From Chitinophaga pinensis (GTDB lineage: Bacteria; Bacteroidota; Bacteroidia; B-17B0; Aurantibacillaceae), in the NCBI GenBank assembly GCA_945887955.1, contig CAMCZO010000016.1, positions 1 to 40,857 of the forward strand: a stretch of 40,857 nt of DNA, in the 5' to 3' direction. Positions 1 to 8,828 of this stretch are shown one piece after another. The stretch's first letter is position 1. Each line of letters begins with the position of its first letter. Under the pieces are notes generated by a model. That model saw nothing but the letters and a program-made list of their open reading frames with translations, ran no database searches and was not told the DNA's origin. The translations under genes and the position numbers were made by a program.

Positions 1-1
1 T

Positions 2-1333
2 TCTTCTGGAGATTCTATTTTTACAATTATTCATATTGGTGATAGTCATATTCAAGGAGATTATTTTAGCGGTCAAATCCGTAAACAGTTGCAATACTAT
101 TTTGGAAATGGAGGTAGGGGTGTTTTATTTCCTTATGCCTTGGCAAAAAGTTTTGGCCCAAGAGGGGCAATTCTTAAAACAAATAAAAAATGGATAGGGG
201 AGAAAACATTAACGCCTGATCTATCTAATAAACTAGGTTTTATCGGATATGCTGCATTTACAAATGATAGCAATGCCAGTATAGCGTTGAACTTTACTGA
301 AAATTTTGAGGGATCGCCTTTTAAAAAAATAAACATTTGGCATAGTTCAGATTCGGAGTCTTATGCTTTTAAATTAAATAACGAATTTAATTTTTTAGAA
401 AACAAATTAAATCCCTCTGGTTGGGGGCTAAGTTCATTTTATAGCAATACTTCAACTAACACTTTTTCTCTTTTTCCTTTCAAAACAAATACTAAACAAA
501 ATCATTTCGGGTTTTATGGTTTTGAATTAATTTCTGATATTAAATATGGAGTGAATTATCATCATTGCGGCGTTGTTGGAGCCCAATTTACTCACTTTAT
601 AAACAATGCGCCTTGGTCAATAGAACAAATAGCTCACTTGAATCCAGACCTTATTATTTTTTCTTTCGGAACTAACGAGGCTTATAACGAAGGCTTAGAC
701 ACCTCCTATTATAAATCTTCAATTATTAAATTTATGCAAGATTTAGAAATTGCATCTCCTAAAACAGCATTTATATTTACTACTGCTCCTGATACAAGAA
801 GTCAGAATAGAATCCCTTCAAATCAAATTATCGTTAATAATATATTAAAAAGAATTGCAACTAATGGAAATTACTCTATTTTTGATTTAAATGAAGCGAT
901 GGGGGGCTGGGGCTCAATCTATACTTGGTATAACAAAGGGCTTACGCTTAAAGATAAACTACATTTTACAGAACAAGGCTATTCATTACAAGGAAATCTT
1001 TTTACACTTTCTTTACTAGAAGCCTACAATTTAATAAATTTTAATGACCCTATTAATCTTAACCAAATTCGTGGCATAGTTAAAGAGTCAATGGCAGCTT
1101 TAATAACAAACAGCAAAAACGACACTATAATTAAAATTTTAGAAAGACATAATAATAAACAGAGTTCAGTTTCAAAGAATTCAAAAAATAAAATACACAT
1201 TGTAAAAAAAGGAGATAATATAAATAAATTAAGTAGAATGTATAAAATAAGTCAAAAAGCGATTTTTAGCGCTAATCATCTTAATAAAAAATCCATTCTT
1301 AAAATAGGAGAAAAAATTATTATTTCTAAATAA
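2..1333 (+). CDS. SGNH/GDSL-type esterase with C-terminal LysM domain (5' end outside window)
   Basis: The reading frame is open from base 2, so the gene begins upstream of the window; the first methionine-like codon inside (TTG at 89) is not the start. The first codons read IIHIGDSHIQGDYF, which is SGNH block I with the catalytic Ser in GDSH. Block III is seen as FGTNEAY and the Asp/His block as DKLHFTEQGY near the end of the hydrolase domain. The last 45 residues (IHIVKKGDNINKLSRMYKIS onward) form a LysM peptidoglycan-binding module. In Bacteroidota such SGNH-LysM proteins are predicted periplasmic esterases, often linked to O-acetylation of wall or exported glycans; the substrate here is not shown by sequence. 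It converges on a glucosaminidase gene, which fits a cell-wall role. Confidence 0.85.
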   Translation, partial: SSGDSIFTIIHIGDSHIQGDYFSGQIRKQLQYYFGNGGRGVLFPYALAKSFGPRGAILKTNKKWIGEKTLTPDLSNKLGFIGYAAFTNDSNASIALNFTENFEGSPFKKINIWHSSDSESYAFKLNNEFNFLENKLNPSGWGLSSFYSNTSTNTFSLFPFKTNTKQNHFGFYGFELISDIKYGVNYHHCGVVGAQFTHFINNAPWSIEQIAHLNPDLIIFSFGTNEAYNEGLDTSYYKSSIIKFMQDLEIASPKTAFIFTTAPDTRSQNRIPSNQIIVNNILKRIATNGNYSIFDLNEAMGGWGSIYTWYNKGLTLKDKLHFTEQGYSLQGNLFTLSLLEAYNLINFNDPINLNQIRGIVKESMAALITNSKNDTIIKILERHNNKQSSVSKNSKNKIHIVKKGDNINKLSRMYKISQKAIFSANHLNKKSILKIGEKIIISK

Positions 1334-1391
1334 ATAAAATAAAAAAAACTAGTCGCTATTAATTTTATAAATTATGATTTATTAAATTAAA

Positions 1392-1838
1392 CTATTTACA
1401 TTGTTTAGCTAGTTTAATGATGTGACTGCTCCATCGATTAGCATTTTCCGCATAGCCCTTTGATGCTATCGCAATTGCCCACTTATCAACGCTTTTATCG
1501 CCTTTCAAACTAGAATAATATGTTTTGGAAGCGACCAATTTACAAAAGCCAATATAAGAATCCCGTATAGAGTAAAAATATTTATATTTACTTTTAAAGC
1601 TACCATTCTTATCAAGATTATTTTTGCCAACAATGCCGAAATGATTATTTAAAATAGTCGCCACCTTGCTTTTACCGCTTCCCGACTCTACAAACGCCAC
1701 GCTTAAAATTAAGCAAGAAGGGACTCCATATTTATCCCCAAGGCTATCAGCTAAAGGTTTATATTTATTAAAATAATCAGTTTGTGATGATAGAGAAAAA
1801 AAAAGAATCGATAAAATTATACAAAATAACATTCTCAT
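1392..1838 (-). CDS. Secreted glucosaminidase-family (GH73-like) peptidoglycan hydrolase
   Basis: A 148-residue protein with a signal peptide (hydrophobic residues 3-17). The rest matches the FlgJ/GH73 N-acetylglucosaminidase core: SVAFVESGSGKS puts the likely catalytic Glu at residue 51, and NNHFGIVG (64-71) is the family's N-H-F-G motif. A C-terminal SKGYAENANRWSSHI block resembles the family's YATDPxYxxKI segment. It would cut the glycan strand of peptidoglycan in the periplasm. There is no LysM in this protein, whereas the convergent neighbour carries one. The minimal length suggests a catalytic domain only. Confidence 0.8.
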   Translation of the reverse strand: MRMLFCIILSILFFSLSSQTDYFNKYKPLADSLGDKYGVPSCLILSVAFVESGSGKSKVATILNNHFGIVGKNNLDKNGSFKSKYKYFYSIRDSYIGFCKLVASKTYYSSLKGDKSVDKWAIAIASKGYAENANRWSSHIIKLAKQCK

Positions 1839-2240
1839 AATTTAAATTTTATGGATATTAATAAAACGAACTGATTTTTTAAATTTAAAATAAGATTATA
1901 TATTTAGGAGGACTTTAATTTAATGTCAAATATTATATCTAATCGTTAAATTTTTTTAATAATTTAACCCACCATATAAATTTATACAAAATTCTCGAGA
2001 ATTAAAAATAAACAGAATTAATCAAGAAAATAACATATAATGCTAATTTTGATTTTTACAATAATCGTTTTCTATATACTAAAAAGGGCGTTTAGTTAAT
2101 CGGATAGAAATTAAATTTGCCTAACTAAATTATAATAAAAACAGTAGTATTTTTATGAATTACAAATTCAACACGTAATTTGTTTGTGAAAACTAGGTTA
2201 TTGATTTCTTAGTATATTTACATTAATTTAATTAGATGCT
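1839..2240. other. Divergent intergenic region, AT-rich
   Basis: About 400 bases between the glucosaminidase and lpxC-fabZ genes, which are transcribed divergently. It holds no convincing gene. An 8-bp inverted repeat (TTTAGTTA at 2091-2098, TAACTAAA at 2122-2129) has a 23-base loop. TATATTTA near 2213-2220 could be the -7 box for lpxC-fabZ. Confidence 0.5.
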
Positions 2241-3644
2241 ATGAGTGATAAACAAAGAACAATAAAGCATGCTGTTTCTATTTCTGGTGTTGGGCTTCAT
2301 ACAGGTGAAAAAGTAACCCTTACATTTAACCCGGCACCCGAAAATCATTGGTATAAATTTCAGCGCGTTGACTTAGACAACAAGCCTACTATTGACGCCG
2401 ATGCGGATTTAGTAGTAGATACCTCGCGAGGAACCACCTTAGAACAAAATGGCGCAAGAGTTCATACAACAGAGCATGTTTTAGCCGCATTAGTTGGCCT
2501 TAAAATTGATAATTGCTTAATTCAAGTTTCAGGTCCTGAAATGCCAATTATGGATGGAAGTTCTATTAAATTTATGGAATTATTAGAACAAGCAGGCATT
2601 GTTGAACAAACTGCAGAGCGAGACTATTTTGTATTAACTCAAAATTTATCCTACGAAGATTCTCATAAAAAAGTTGAAATGCTTGCAGTGCCTCAAGATG
2701 ATTTTAGGGTAACCGTAATGGTGGATTATGGCAGTGAAGTTTTAGGCACACAGCATGCATCCATGTATAAAATAGATGATTTTAAAAAAGAAATTGCCTC
2801 TTGCCGAACCTTTGTTTTTTTAAGAGAATTAGAGGCCTTACTGGCTAATAATTTAATAAAAGGAGGAGATTTAGATAATGCCATTGTTTTAGTGGATAGC
2901 GATTTGCCCGAAGAAAAGCTAAATCATCTTCGTAAAGTATTTAATAAACCAAATGTGCAAGTTAAAGGCAGAGGTGTTTTAAACAATACAAAATTACATT
3001 TTTATAACGAGCCTGCTCGGCATAAATTATTAGACATTGTTGGCGATTTGGCTCTCATAGGCAAGCCTTTAAAAATCCATGTATTAGCTGCTCGTCCGGG
3101 ACACGCAGGTAACATTGATTTTGCAAAAAAAATCAAACAAATGATTCGGGAAGAATCAATGAAAAAAAAGAAAAATATTTATGTTCCTTATGATTTAAAT
3201 AAAACTCCCCTTTATGATATAAACCAAATTCAAAAAATAATTCCACACCGGCAACCATTTTTATTTGTAGATAAAATTATGGAAATTACTGAAGAAGGTA
3301 TTGTGGGGGTTAAAAACGTGAGTATGAACGAGGAGTTTTTTAAAGGACATTTTCCAGGTGCACCAGTTTTTCCTGGGGTTTTGCAAATAGAAGCCATGGC
3401 TCAAGTGGGAGGTATTTTTTCATTAAGCAAGGTGCCAGACCCAGAGAATTACCTTACTTTTTTTATGAGCCTAGATAAAGTAAAGTTTAAAAATAAAGTA
3501 ATACCCGGCGATACCATTGTGTTTAAATTATCTTTAATTACGCCTATTCGCAGAGGCATTGTGCATATGAAAGGAGAAGCTTTTGTTAGAGAAAAATTAG
3601 TAATGGAAGCCGAAATGATGGCTTTATTATCAAAAGTTAAATAA
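2241..3644 (+). CDS. lpxC/fabZ: Bifunctional LpxC/FabZ: UDP-3-O-acyl-GlcNAc deacetylase fused to 3-hydroxyacyl-ACP dehydratase
   Basis: 467 residues, matching the two-domain fusion typical of Bacteroidota. Residues 1 to about 305 are LpxC, the Zn-dependent deacetylase that commits to lipid A synthesis: zinc ligands H79 (TTEHVLAAL), H261 and D265 (HKLLDIVGD), and catalytic H288 (GHAGN). Residues about 315-467 are FabZ: PHRQPFLFVD at 335-344, and catalytic H370 (GHFPG) and E384 (QIEAMAQVGG). FabZ dehydrates 3-hydroxyacyl-ACP, which is also the acyl donor of LpxA, so the fusion ties the branch point of fatty acid and lipid A synthesis together. ATG at 2241 is the natural start. lpxA follows after 35 bases. 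Confidence 0.97.
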   Translation: MSDKQRTIKHAVSISGVGLHTGEKVTLTFNPAPENHWYKFQRVDLDNKPTIDADADLVVDTSRGTTLEQNGARVHTTEHVLAALVGLKIDNCLIQVSGPEMPIMDGSSIKFMELLEQAGIVEQTAERDYFVLTQNLSYEDSHKKVEMLAVPQDDFRVTVMVDYGSEVLGTQHASMYKIDDFKKEIASCRTFVFLRELEALLANNLIKGGDLDNAIVLVDSDLPEEKLNHLRKVFNKPNVQVKGRGVLNNTKLHFYNEPARHKLLDIVGDLALIGKPLKIHVLAARPGHAGNIDFAKKIKQMIREESMKKKKNIYVPYDLNKTPLYDINQIQKIIPHRQPFLFVDKIMEITEEGIVGVKNVSMNEEFFKGHFPGAPVFPGVLQIEAMAQVGGIFSLSKVPDPENYLTFFMSLDKVKFKNKVIPGDTIVFKLSLITPIRRGIVHMKGEAFVREKLVMEAEMMALLSKVK

Positions 3645-3655
3645 AAGAATTAAAA

Positions 3656-3663
3656 TAACTTTG
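3656..3663 (+). promoter_or_regulatory. Candidate -7 box upstream of lpxA
   Basis: TAACTTTG matches the Bacteroidota -7 consensus TAnnTTTG exactly and lies 16 bases before the lpxA ATG, just after the lpxC-fabZ stop. lpxA may therefore also be transcribed from its own promoter. Confidence 0.5.
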
Positions 3664-3679
3664 CAGAAATAAAATAGTA

Positions 3680-4453
3680 ATGATTTCAAATCTCGCAAAC
3701 ATTAGCTCAAAAGCTAATATTGGTAAAAATGTTACCATTGATGCATTCGCAAGTATTCACCAAGATGTAGAGATTGGTGATAATTGCCACATCCATTCTA
3801 ATGCAGTTATTTATCCAGATACTATTATTGGTAAAGATTGTAAAATTTTTCCTGGGGCAGTTATCGGAATTGTTAATCAAGATTTAAAGTACAATGGCGA
3901 AAAATCAAATACTGTTATTGGAAATAATACAACTATAAGAGAGTATGCGACTATTCATAAAGGCACCGCCGATAGAATGACAACAAAAGTTGGAAACAAC
4001 TGTCTAATTATGTGTTATACTCATGTAGGACATGACTGTGCAATTGGTAATAATGTAATTATCGCAAACAATGGGAGCCTTGCTGGACATATTACCGTTC
4101 AAGATTTTGTAATTATTGAAGGCGTTGTATCTGCCCAACAATTTGTAACTATAGGAGCACATTCTTTTGTGGCTGGAGCGTCTTTAGTTAGAAAAAGTAT
4201 TCCACCTTATATCAGGGTTGCAAGAGAGCCTTTACAATTTATTGGTGTAAATACAATCGGATTAAGTCGCAGAGGATTTGATAAAGAAATAATAAAACAA
4301 ATTGAAGATATTTATAGAATTATTTTTGTAAGAGGGCATAATATTAGCAATGCCATAGATGTAGTTGAAAACGAAATTCCTGATTCTACTTATCGTAACG
4401 AAATTTTAGATTTTATTAAAAATCAAAAAGAAGGCATAGTAAAAGGTATTTAA
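3680..4453 (+). CDS. lpxA: Acyl-ACP--UDP-N-acetylglucosamine O-acyltransferase
   Basis: 257 residues, close to the usual length of about 260. The first two thirds are hexapeptide repeats (I-G-x-N/D pattern, such as NVTIDAF, EIGDNC, IIGKDC, VIGNNT) forming a left-handed beta-helix. Catalytic His is H118 in THVGHDCAIGNN. The C-terminal third (from about 190, IGLSRRGFDKEIIKQIEDIY) is the helical cap of LpxA. It transfers a 3-hydroxyacyl chain to UDP-GlcNAc, the step before LpxC, in the cytoplasm. It sits directly behind lpxC-fabZ, the standard Bacteroidota order. Confidence 0.96.
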   Translation: MISNLANISSKANIGKNVTIDAFASIHQDVEIGDNCHIHSNAVIYPDTIIGKDCKIFPGAVIGIVNQDLKYNGEKSNTVIGNNTTIREYATIHKGTADRMTTKVGNNCLIMCYTHVGHDCAIGNNVIIANNGSLAGHITVQDFVIIEGVVSAQQFVTIGAHSFVAGASLVRKSIPPYIRVAREPLQFIGVNTIGLSRRGFDKEIIKQIEDIYRIIFVRGHNISNAIDVVENEIPDSTYRNEILDFIKNQKEGIVKGI

Positions 4454-4484
4454 TAATTTAAAAATAAATATAATTCTAAAAAAA

Positions 4485-5111
4485 TTGCTTTCACTTCAAT
4501 TAAATAATTTAGGTAAAAAATATAATAAAGAATGGGTTTTTCGAAACCTAAATTTTACTATTATTGCCAATCAAAAATTAGTTATTTTAGGCGGTAATGG
4601 CTCTGGTAAATCTACCTTGCTTCAAATTATTTCGGGCTTTCTTACTCAGAATGAAGGAGAAATCGACTACAGCCTGACTAATAATAAAATAGAGTCGCAA
4701 GAACTTAAAAATTACATATCATTTGCCTCGCCATATTTTCAATTAATAGAGGAATTTACATTACAAGAAATTTTAGAACATTGTTTAATCTTTAAGCCTT
4801 ACGTGAATAATTTCTCTGCTAAACAAATTATTGATTTAATAGAACTAGATGGGGCAAAAAACAAACTCGTTAAACAATTTAGTAGTGGAATGAAACAACG
4901 TTTAAAATTAGGCTTAGCAATTTTAAGCGATACTCCTTTATTACTTTTAGATGAACCGCTTTCTAATTTGGATAAAAAGTCAATCACTTGGTATCAAGAA
5001 CTTGTTGTAAATCATTGTAAAGAACGCACAGTAATAGTTTGTTCGAATGCCATTGACGATGAATTTAATTTTTGTAATGCTGAATTAAATGTAATGGATT
5101 ATAAAAAATAA
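4485..5111 (+). CDS. ABC transporter ATP-binding protein
   Basis: 208 residues starting at a TTG codon; no ATG fits, and the first strand (LSLQLNNLGKKY) begins where the family does. Walker A GGNGSGKST is at 36-44, signature SSGMKQ at 133-138, and Walker B LLLLDE at 152-157, so it is a complete nucleotide-binding domain with no membrane part. The position normally held by the H-loop His appears as Asn188 (VIVCSNAID). Placed between lpxA and lpxK, it may power a lipid or envelope exporter whose permease lies elsewhere. The substrate cannot be read from the sequence. Confidence 0.88.
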   Translation: MLSLQLNNLGKKYNKEWVFRNLNFTIIANQKLVILGGNGSGKSTLLQIISGFLTQNEGEIDYSLTNNKIESQELKNYISFASPYFQLIEEFTLQEILEHCLIFKPYVNNFSAKQIIDLIELDGAKNKLVKQFSSGMKQRLKLGLAILSDTPLLLLDEPLSNLDKKSITWYQELVVNHCKERTVIVCSNAIDDEFNFCNAELNVMDYKK

Positions 5112-5168
5112 CACGTTTATTTTTAAAAGTTTATTTTATTTCAAAATAAATAAGCATATTTATATCGA

Positions 5169-6257
5169 TTGAATAGCGCAATAAAAATATTACTTTACCC
5201 CATTTCGATTATTTACGGTTTAATTACTTTTTTAAGAAACCGTTTATACGATTGGAAATTTCTAAAAGAAAATTATTTTGATATTCATACCATTGGCGTA
5301 GGAAATTTATCTGTCGGCGGTGCCGGAAAAACCCCTCTAGTTGAATATTTAATTCGTTTACTTTTAAAAGAAGACTCTCGCATCGCAACATTGAGCAGGG
5401 GATACAAAAGAAAAACAAAAGGTTTTGTTTTGGCAACAGATTCATCAACAGCCCAAGAAATTGGCGATGAACCCCTAATCTACAAATCGAAATATCCTAT
5501 CCAAGTTGCGGTTGATAATAATCGCGTATCAGGAATAAAAAAATTAATATCCTTAGAAAAAAAATCTCCAAGATATATTTTATTAGATGATGTTTTTCAG
5601 CATCGTGCAATAAAATGTGGATTGACTATTGTAGTAAGTGATTTTAATAATTTATACTTTAATGATATTATGCTGCCATCTGGTACTTTAAGAGAATATA
5701 AATCTGAAATTATAAGGGCAGATGTAATTATAATAAGTAAAATCCCAGATAAAATAACGGCTATTGAATTAAGAAACGTATTAAAAGACGTTAATCCAAA
5801 AGCTTATCAGCAAGTGTTTTTTAGTTATTTAAAATATGGCGAACTTTATTCTATTAGTAATTCAAATGAAAAAATTGATACGCTAAATGATTTATATCGT
5901 TTTAGAATTATTTGTTTTTCGGGTATTGCAAATGCAAACTTGATGGTTAATTATCTAAAAGAATATAGTGCAGAAGTTCAGCATTTAAATTTTAGTGATC
6001 ATCATGAATATTCTATTAAAGATTTAGAAGATATTGAAAGTTATTATAATAGCTTTAAAGGCGGAAATAAAATTATTGTTACAACCGAAAAAGATTTAAT
6101 GCGATTAAAAAATTCAGCTCTTTGGTCAATAGCTGAAAGAATGATTATTTACATTCTCCCTGTAGAAGTATCATTTAAAGATAAAGAAAATGAATTTAAC
6201 GAAATGATTTTAAAATATGTTAGAACAAATAGATTTCACCACCAAAAATATTCTTAA
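5169..6257 (+). CDS. lpxK: Tetraacyldisaccharide 4'-kinase
   Basis: 362 residues, the normal length for LpxK, which phosphorylates the 4' position of the lipid A disaccharide at the inner membrane. An N-terminal hydrophobic helix (about 7-22, LLYPISIIYGLITFL) anchors it. Walker A GNLSVGGAGKTP is at 45-56 and the family motif DDVFQHR at 140-146. TTEKDLMRLK near the C terminus is the typical LpxK end motif. The start is TTG at 5169. The last 41 bases overlap the next gene in another frame, suggesting coupled translation. Confidence 0.95.
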   Translation: MNSAIKILLYPISIIYGLITFLRNRLYDWKFLKENYFDIHTIGVGNLSVGGAGKTPLVEYLIRLLLKEDSRIATLSRGYKRKTKGFVLATDSSTAQEIGDEPLIYKSKYPIQVAVDNNRVSGIKKLISLEKKSPRYILLDDVFQHRAIKCGLTIVVSDFNNLYFNDIMLPSGTLREYKSEIIRADVIIISKIPDKITAIELRNVLKDVNPKAYQQVFFSYLKYGELYSISNSNEKIDTLNDLYRFRIICFSGIANANLMVNYLKEYSAEVQHLNFSDHHEYSIKDLEDIESYYNSFKGGNKIIVTTEKDLMRLKNSALWSIAERMIIYILPVEVSFKDKENEFNEMILKYVRTNRFHHQKYS

Positions 6258-7032
6258 TAAAACTAATCATTTTAAGCCTCAAGTAGGAATTATTTTAGGA
6301 ACTGGTTTAGGAAAATTAGTTAATGAAATAAAAATTGAACACGAAATTTCCTATCAAGAAATTCCAAACTTCCCTATTAGTACAGTACAAGGCCATAATG
6401 GTAAATTAATTTTTGGCGAACTCAACGAAAAAAAGGTAATGGTATTACAAGGGCGCTTTCATTTTTACGAAGGTTATACCATGCAACAAGTAACGTTTCC
6501 AGTTAGGATAATGAAAGCAATGGGCGTAAAAACCCTTTGTGTAAGTAATGCTTGTGGCGGTATGAATCCTTCTTTTGAAGTAGGTGAGTTAATGATTATT
6601 AAAGACCATATTAATTTGTTTCCCACCAATCCGTTAATAGGAAAAAATTTTTCTGAATTAGGGCCGCGTTTTCCAGACATGAGCTCTGCTTATAAAAAAG
6701 AATACATCGCTTTGTCTAAACAAATTGCTAAAGAAAATAATATAAAATTAAGTGAGGGAGTTTACGCTGGCTTAACGGGCCCATGTTTTGAAACACCGGC
6801 CGAATACAAATATTTATGGCGCTTAGGCGCCGATGTTGTAGGAATGAGTACAGTGCCTGAGGTTATTGTAGCCAAACATTCGGGTATAGATGTTTTTGGA
6901 ATTAGTATAGTTACCGATTTAGGAATAGAAGGAAATGTTCAAACAGTAACTCATGAAGAAGTTCAACACATTGCTAATTTGCAAGAACCTAAAATGACTT
7001 TAATTTTAAAAGAATTAATTAAAAGAATTTAA
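6217..7032 (+). CDS. Purine-nucleoside phosphorylase (trimeric type)
   Basis: 271 residues, the length of the PNP/MTAP trimeric family. GTGLG at 28-32 is the phosphate-binding loop; QGRFHFYEGY (about 79-88), SNACGGMNP, GLTGPCFETPAEY and GADVVGMSTVPEV are the classical PNP motifs. It splits purine nucleosides with phosphate to the free base and ribose-1-phosphate in purine salvage. The ATG at 6217 lies inside the end of lpxK; a later start would remove the conserved N-terminal helix. The overlap with lpxK appears positional, with no obvious pathway link. Confidence 0.95.
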   Translation: MLEQIDFTTKNILNKTNHFKPQVGIILGTGLGKLVNEIKIEHEISYQEIPNFPISTVQGHNGKLIFGELNEKKVMVLQGRFHFYEGYTMQQVTFPVRIMKAMGVKTLCVSNACGGMNPSFEVGELMIIKDHINLFPTNPLIGKNFSELGPRFPDMSSAYKKEYIALSKQIAKENNIKLSEGVYAGLTGPCFETPAEYKYLWRLGADVVGMSTVPEVIVAKHSGIDVFGISIVTDLGIEGNVQTVTHEEVQHIANLQEPKMTLILKELIKRI

Positions 7033-7136
7033 TTTTCTACTATTTTTATTGTATTAATTATCACGATAACATCAGCAAAGATTGGTTTGACAACAAAACG
7101 GCCAGCTTGCATAATTAAAACTTTCTTTTATTGATT

Positions 7137-8471
7137 TTAAGCTTTAAAAAAGTCGTCGTAACTCACTTCTTTTGTTTCTAATTTGCACTTTTGTTTTACT
7201 AAATCTATTACTTTTTTACTGTAAATATTTTCAAAAATCTTTTGAGCCTCTTTTTCTTTACTCAATAAATCTTTTGAAATTTTTTCTAAATCTTCGTCTG
7301 AGGCCATTTGACCATATCGGGCATATTCGCTTTTAATAAATATTTTGGCTTCTTCTTGCGCTTCTATTGACTCAACTTTTATTTCGTTGTCTTTAATAAT
7401 TTTATTTTCAATTAAACGCCATTGCATTGATTTGGAATAATTAGGGTATTCTTTTTCTAATTCTTCTGGGGTTATTGGCTTTTCATTAGCTCTTGCCAAC
7501 CATCTTTTTAAAAAGTCGTCGGGTAATTTTAAATTTATTTTTTCTACTAACTTTTTTTCTACTTCTGTTCTCAAAAATTTTTCAGAATCTGCTGCAAACA
7601 TTAATGCCAACTCGTCGCGTATTTTATTTTTAAACTCTTCTTCGGTAGCTATTTTTCCGGTACCATAAACCTTATCAAACAATTCTTGATTTAATTCTGC
7701 GTCTTCGAGTCTTGAAATGTTTTTTACAGTTAATTGAAAATCACCATTTGTTTGTTCGGCCAACTCTTTATCAATACTTAACGAAACGCTTTTATCAATG
7801 GCAGTTTCGTATAACTCATTAATAGGAATTGTAATTTTGTCTTCTTTTTTTAATCCTAATAATTTGGTTTTTGCATTTTCGTTTTTTATCCTTTCGTAAC
7901 TTACGCTTGTGCTTTTAAAAATTCCTCCTGTTTTAATAAAGCCGCTTTCGTCTAATTCATTAATGTCTACAAAAACAACATCTTTTTCTGATGACACTTC
8001 AGGATTAGTTGGCTTACCATAATTACGACGAACGTCTTTTAAATATTTTTCTATTAACTCATCATCAATTTTTACTGTTTTTTGAGAAAACACGTAACTG
8101 CTATCTAAATTAATAGAAAAATTTGGGGCCATGCCTAATTCATAAATAAACTCAAATTCTGTTTGATTAACAAAATCTATCGATGCCTGATCTTTTGGCA
8201 ATGGATTTCCTAATACATCAAGCTTATTGTCTTCTATAAATTTATAAATAGCATCATTTAGTATTTTATTTATTTCTTCAACTAATATTTGATTACCATA
8301 TTGTTTTTTAATCAAACTCCCTGGCACCTTTCCTGGTCTGAAGCCAGGCATTTTAGACTGTTTTTGAATTTTTTTTATTCCCTCACTTACCTTTAATTCA
8401 TAATCTGCTGGTCCAAGCGAAATTTTTATTTCTGCATTCAAACTGTCAATATCATTCTTTACTATGTTCAT
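7137..8471 (-). CDS. tig: Trigger factor (ribosome-associated chaperone)
   Basis: 444 residues, typical length. The ribosome-binding signature GFRPGKVP is at about 41-48 (SKMPGFRPGKVPGSLIKKQYG region). The N-terminal domain begins DSLNAEIKISLGPADYELKV. The middle PPIase domain is divergent from the proteobacterial one, and the C-terminal arm region is rich in Glu/Lys helices. It binds nascent chains at the ribosome exit tunnel. It is the first gene of, or separate from, the minus-strand group; about 80 bases separate it from the DUF493 gene. It converges on the PNP gene; no strong terminator is evident between them. Confidence 0.93.
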   Translation of the reverse strand: MNIVKNDIDSLNAEIKISLGPADYELKVSEGIKKIQKQSKMPGFRPGKVPGSLIKKQYGNQILVEEINKILNDAIYKFIEDNKLDVLGNPLPKDQASIDFVNQTEFEFIYELGMAPNFSINLDSSYVFSQKTVKIDDELIEKYLKDVRRNYGKPTNPEVSSEKDVVFVDINELDESGFIKTGGIFKSTSVSYERIKNENAKTKLLGLKKEDKITIPINELYETAIDKSVSLSIDKELAEQTNGDFQLTVKNISRLEDAELNQELFDKVYGTGKIATEEEFKNKIRDELALMFAADSEKFLRTEVEKKLVEKINLKLPDDFLKRWLARANEKPITPEELEKEYPNYSKSMQWRLIENKIIKDNEIKVESIEAQEEAKIFIKSEYARYGQMASDEDLEKISKDLLSKEKEAQKIFENIYSKKVIDLVKQKCKLETKEVSYDDFFKA

Positions 8472-8549
8472 CTTTGTTAATTTTAGGAGGGTAAAAGTAC
8501 TGATATTTGTTTAGCCAACCAAACCCTAATCGTGGGCAAAACAAATTAA

Positions 8550-8822
8550 TTATAAAAAAATAATCCCTTTTATTTTAGCAGCTTTTTTATAGATACTAAC
8601 TATCTCGTCAACATTTAAAGATACTTGGCTTACAGTAATACTTATATATTTGCCTCCGCCACTTTCTTTTGAAAAAATTTCAGCGCCTGCTTCAAATAAA
8701 TTTTCTACTAAAGCAATGTTTCTATTTTCACTTTTAACAATAAATTTATACATATAAACACAAGGAAAAGTTAAACTTTCTTGTAAGGTATTTTTGAATT
8801 TTTCTGCCTCTTCATCAGTCAT
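8550..8822 (-). CDS. DUF493 (YbeD-like) family protein
   Basis: 90 residues. The sequence begins MTDEEAEKFKNTLQESLTFP and continues with a ferredoxin-like alpha-beta fold typical of DUF493: a first strand (VYMYKFIVKS), then SKESGGGKYISITVSQVSLN with the Gly-rich turn and the second pair of strands. E. coli YbeD is a small regulatory-fold protein of uncertain role. The gene sits 6 bases downstream of the LysE gene on the same strand, so co-transcription is likely. Function unknown. Confidence 0.85.
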   Translation of the reverse strand: MTDEEAEKFKNTLQESLTFPCVYMYKFIVKSENRNIALVENLFEAGAEIFSKESGGGKYISITVSQVSLNVDEIVSIYKKAAKIKGIIFL

Positions 8823-8828
8823 AAAGAG

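Noticed and set aside
1904..1949. AGGAGG followed by a short ATG frame
   Set aside because: The frame has only eight codons and the spacing is long; this group does not rely on Shine-Dalgarno sites.
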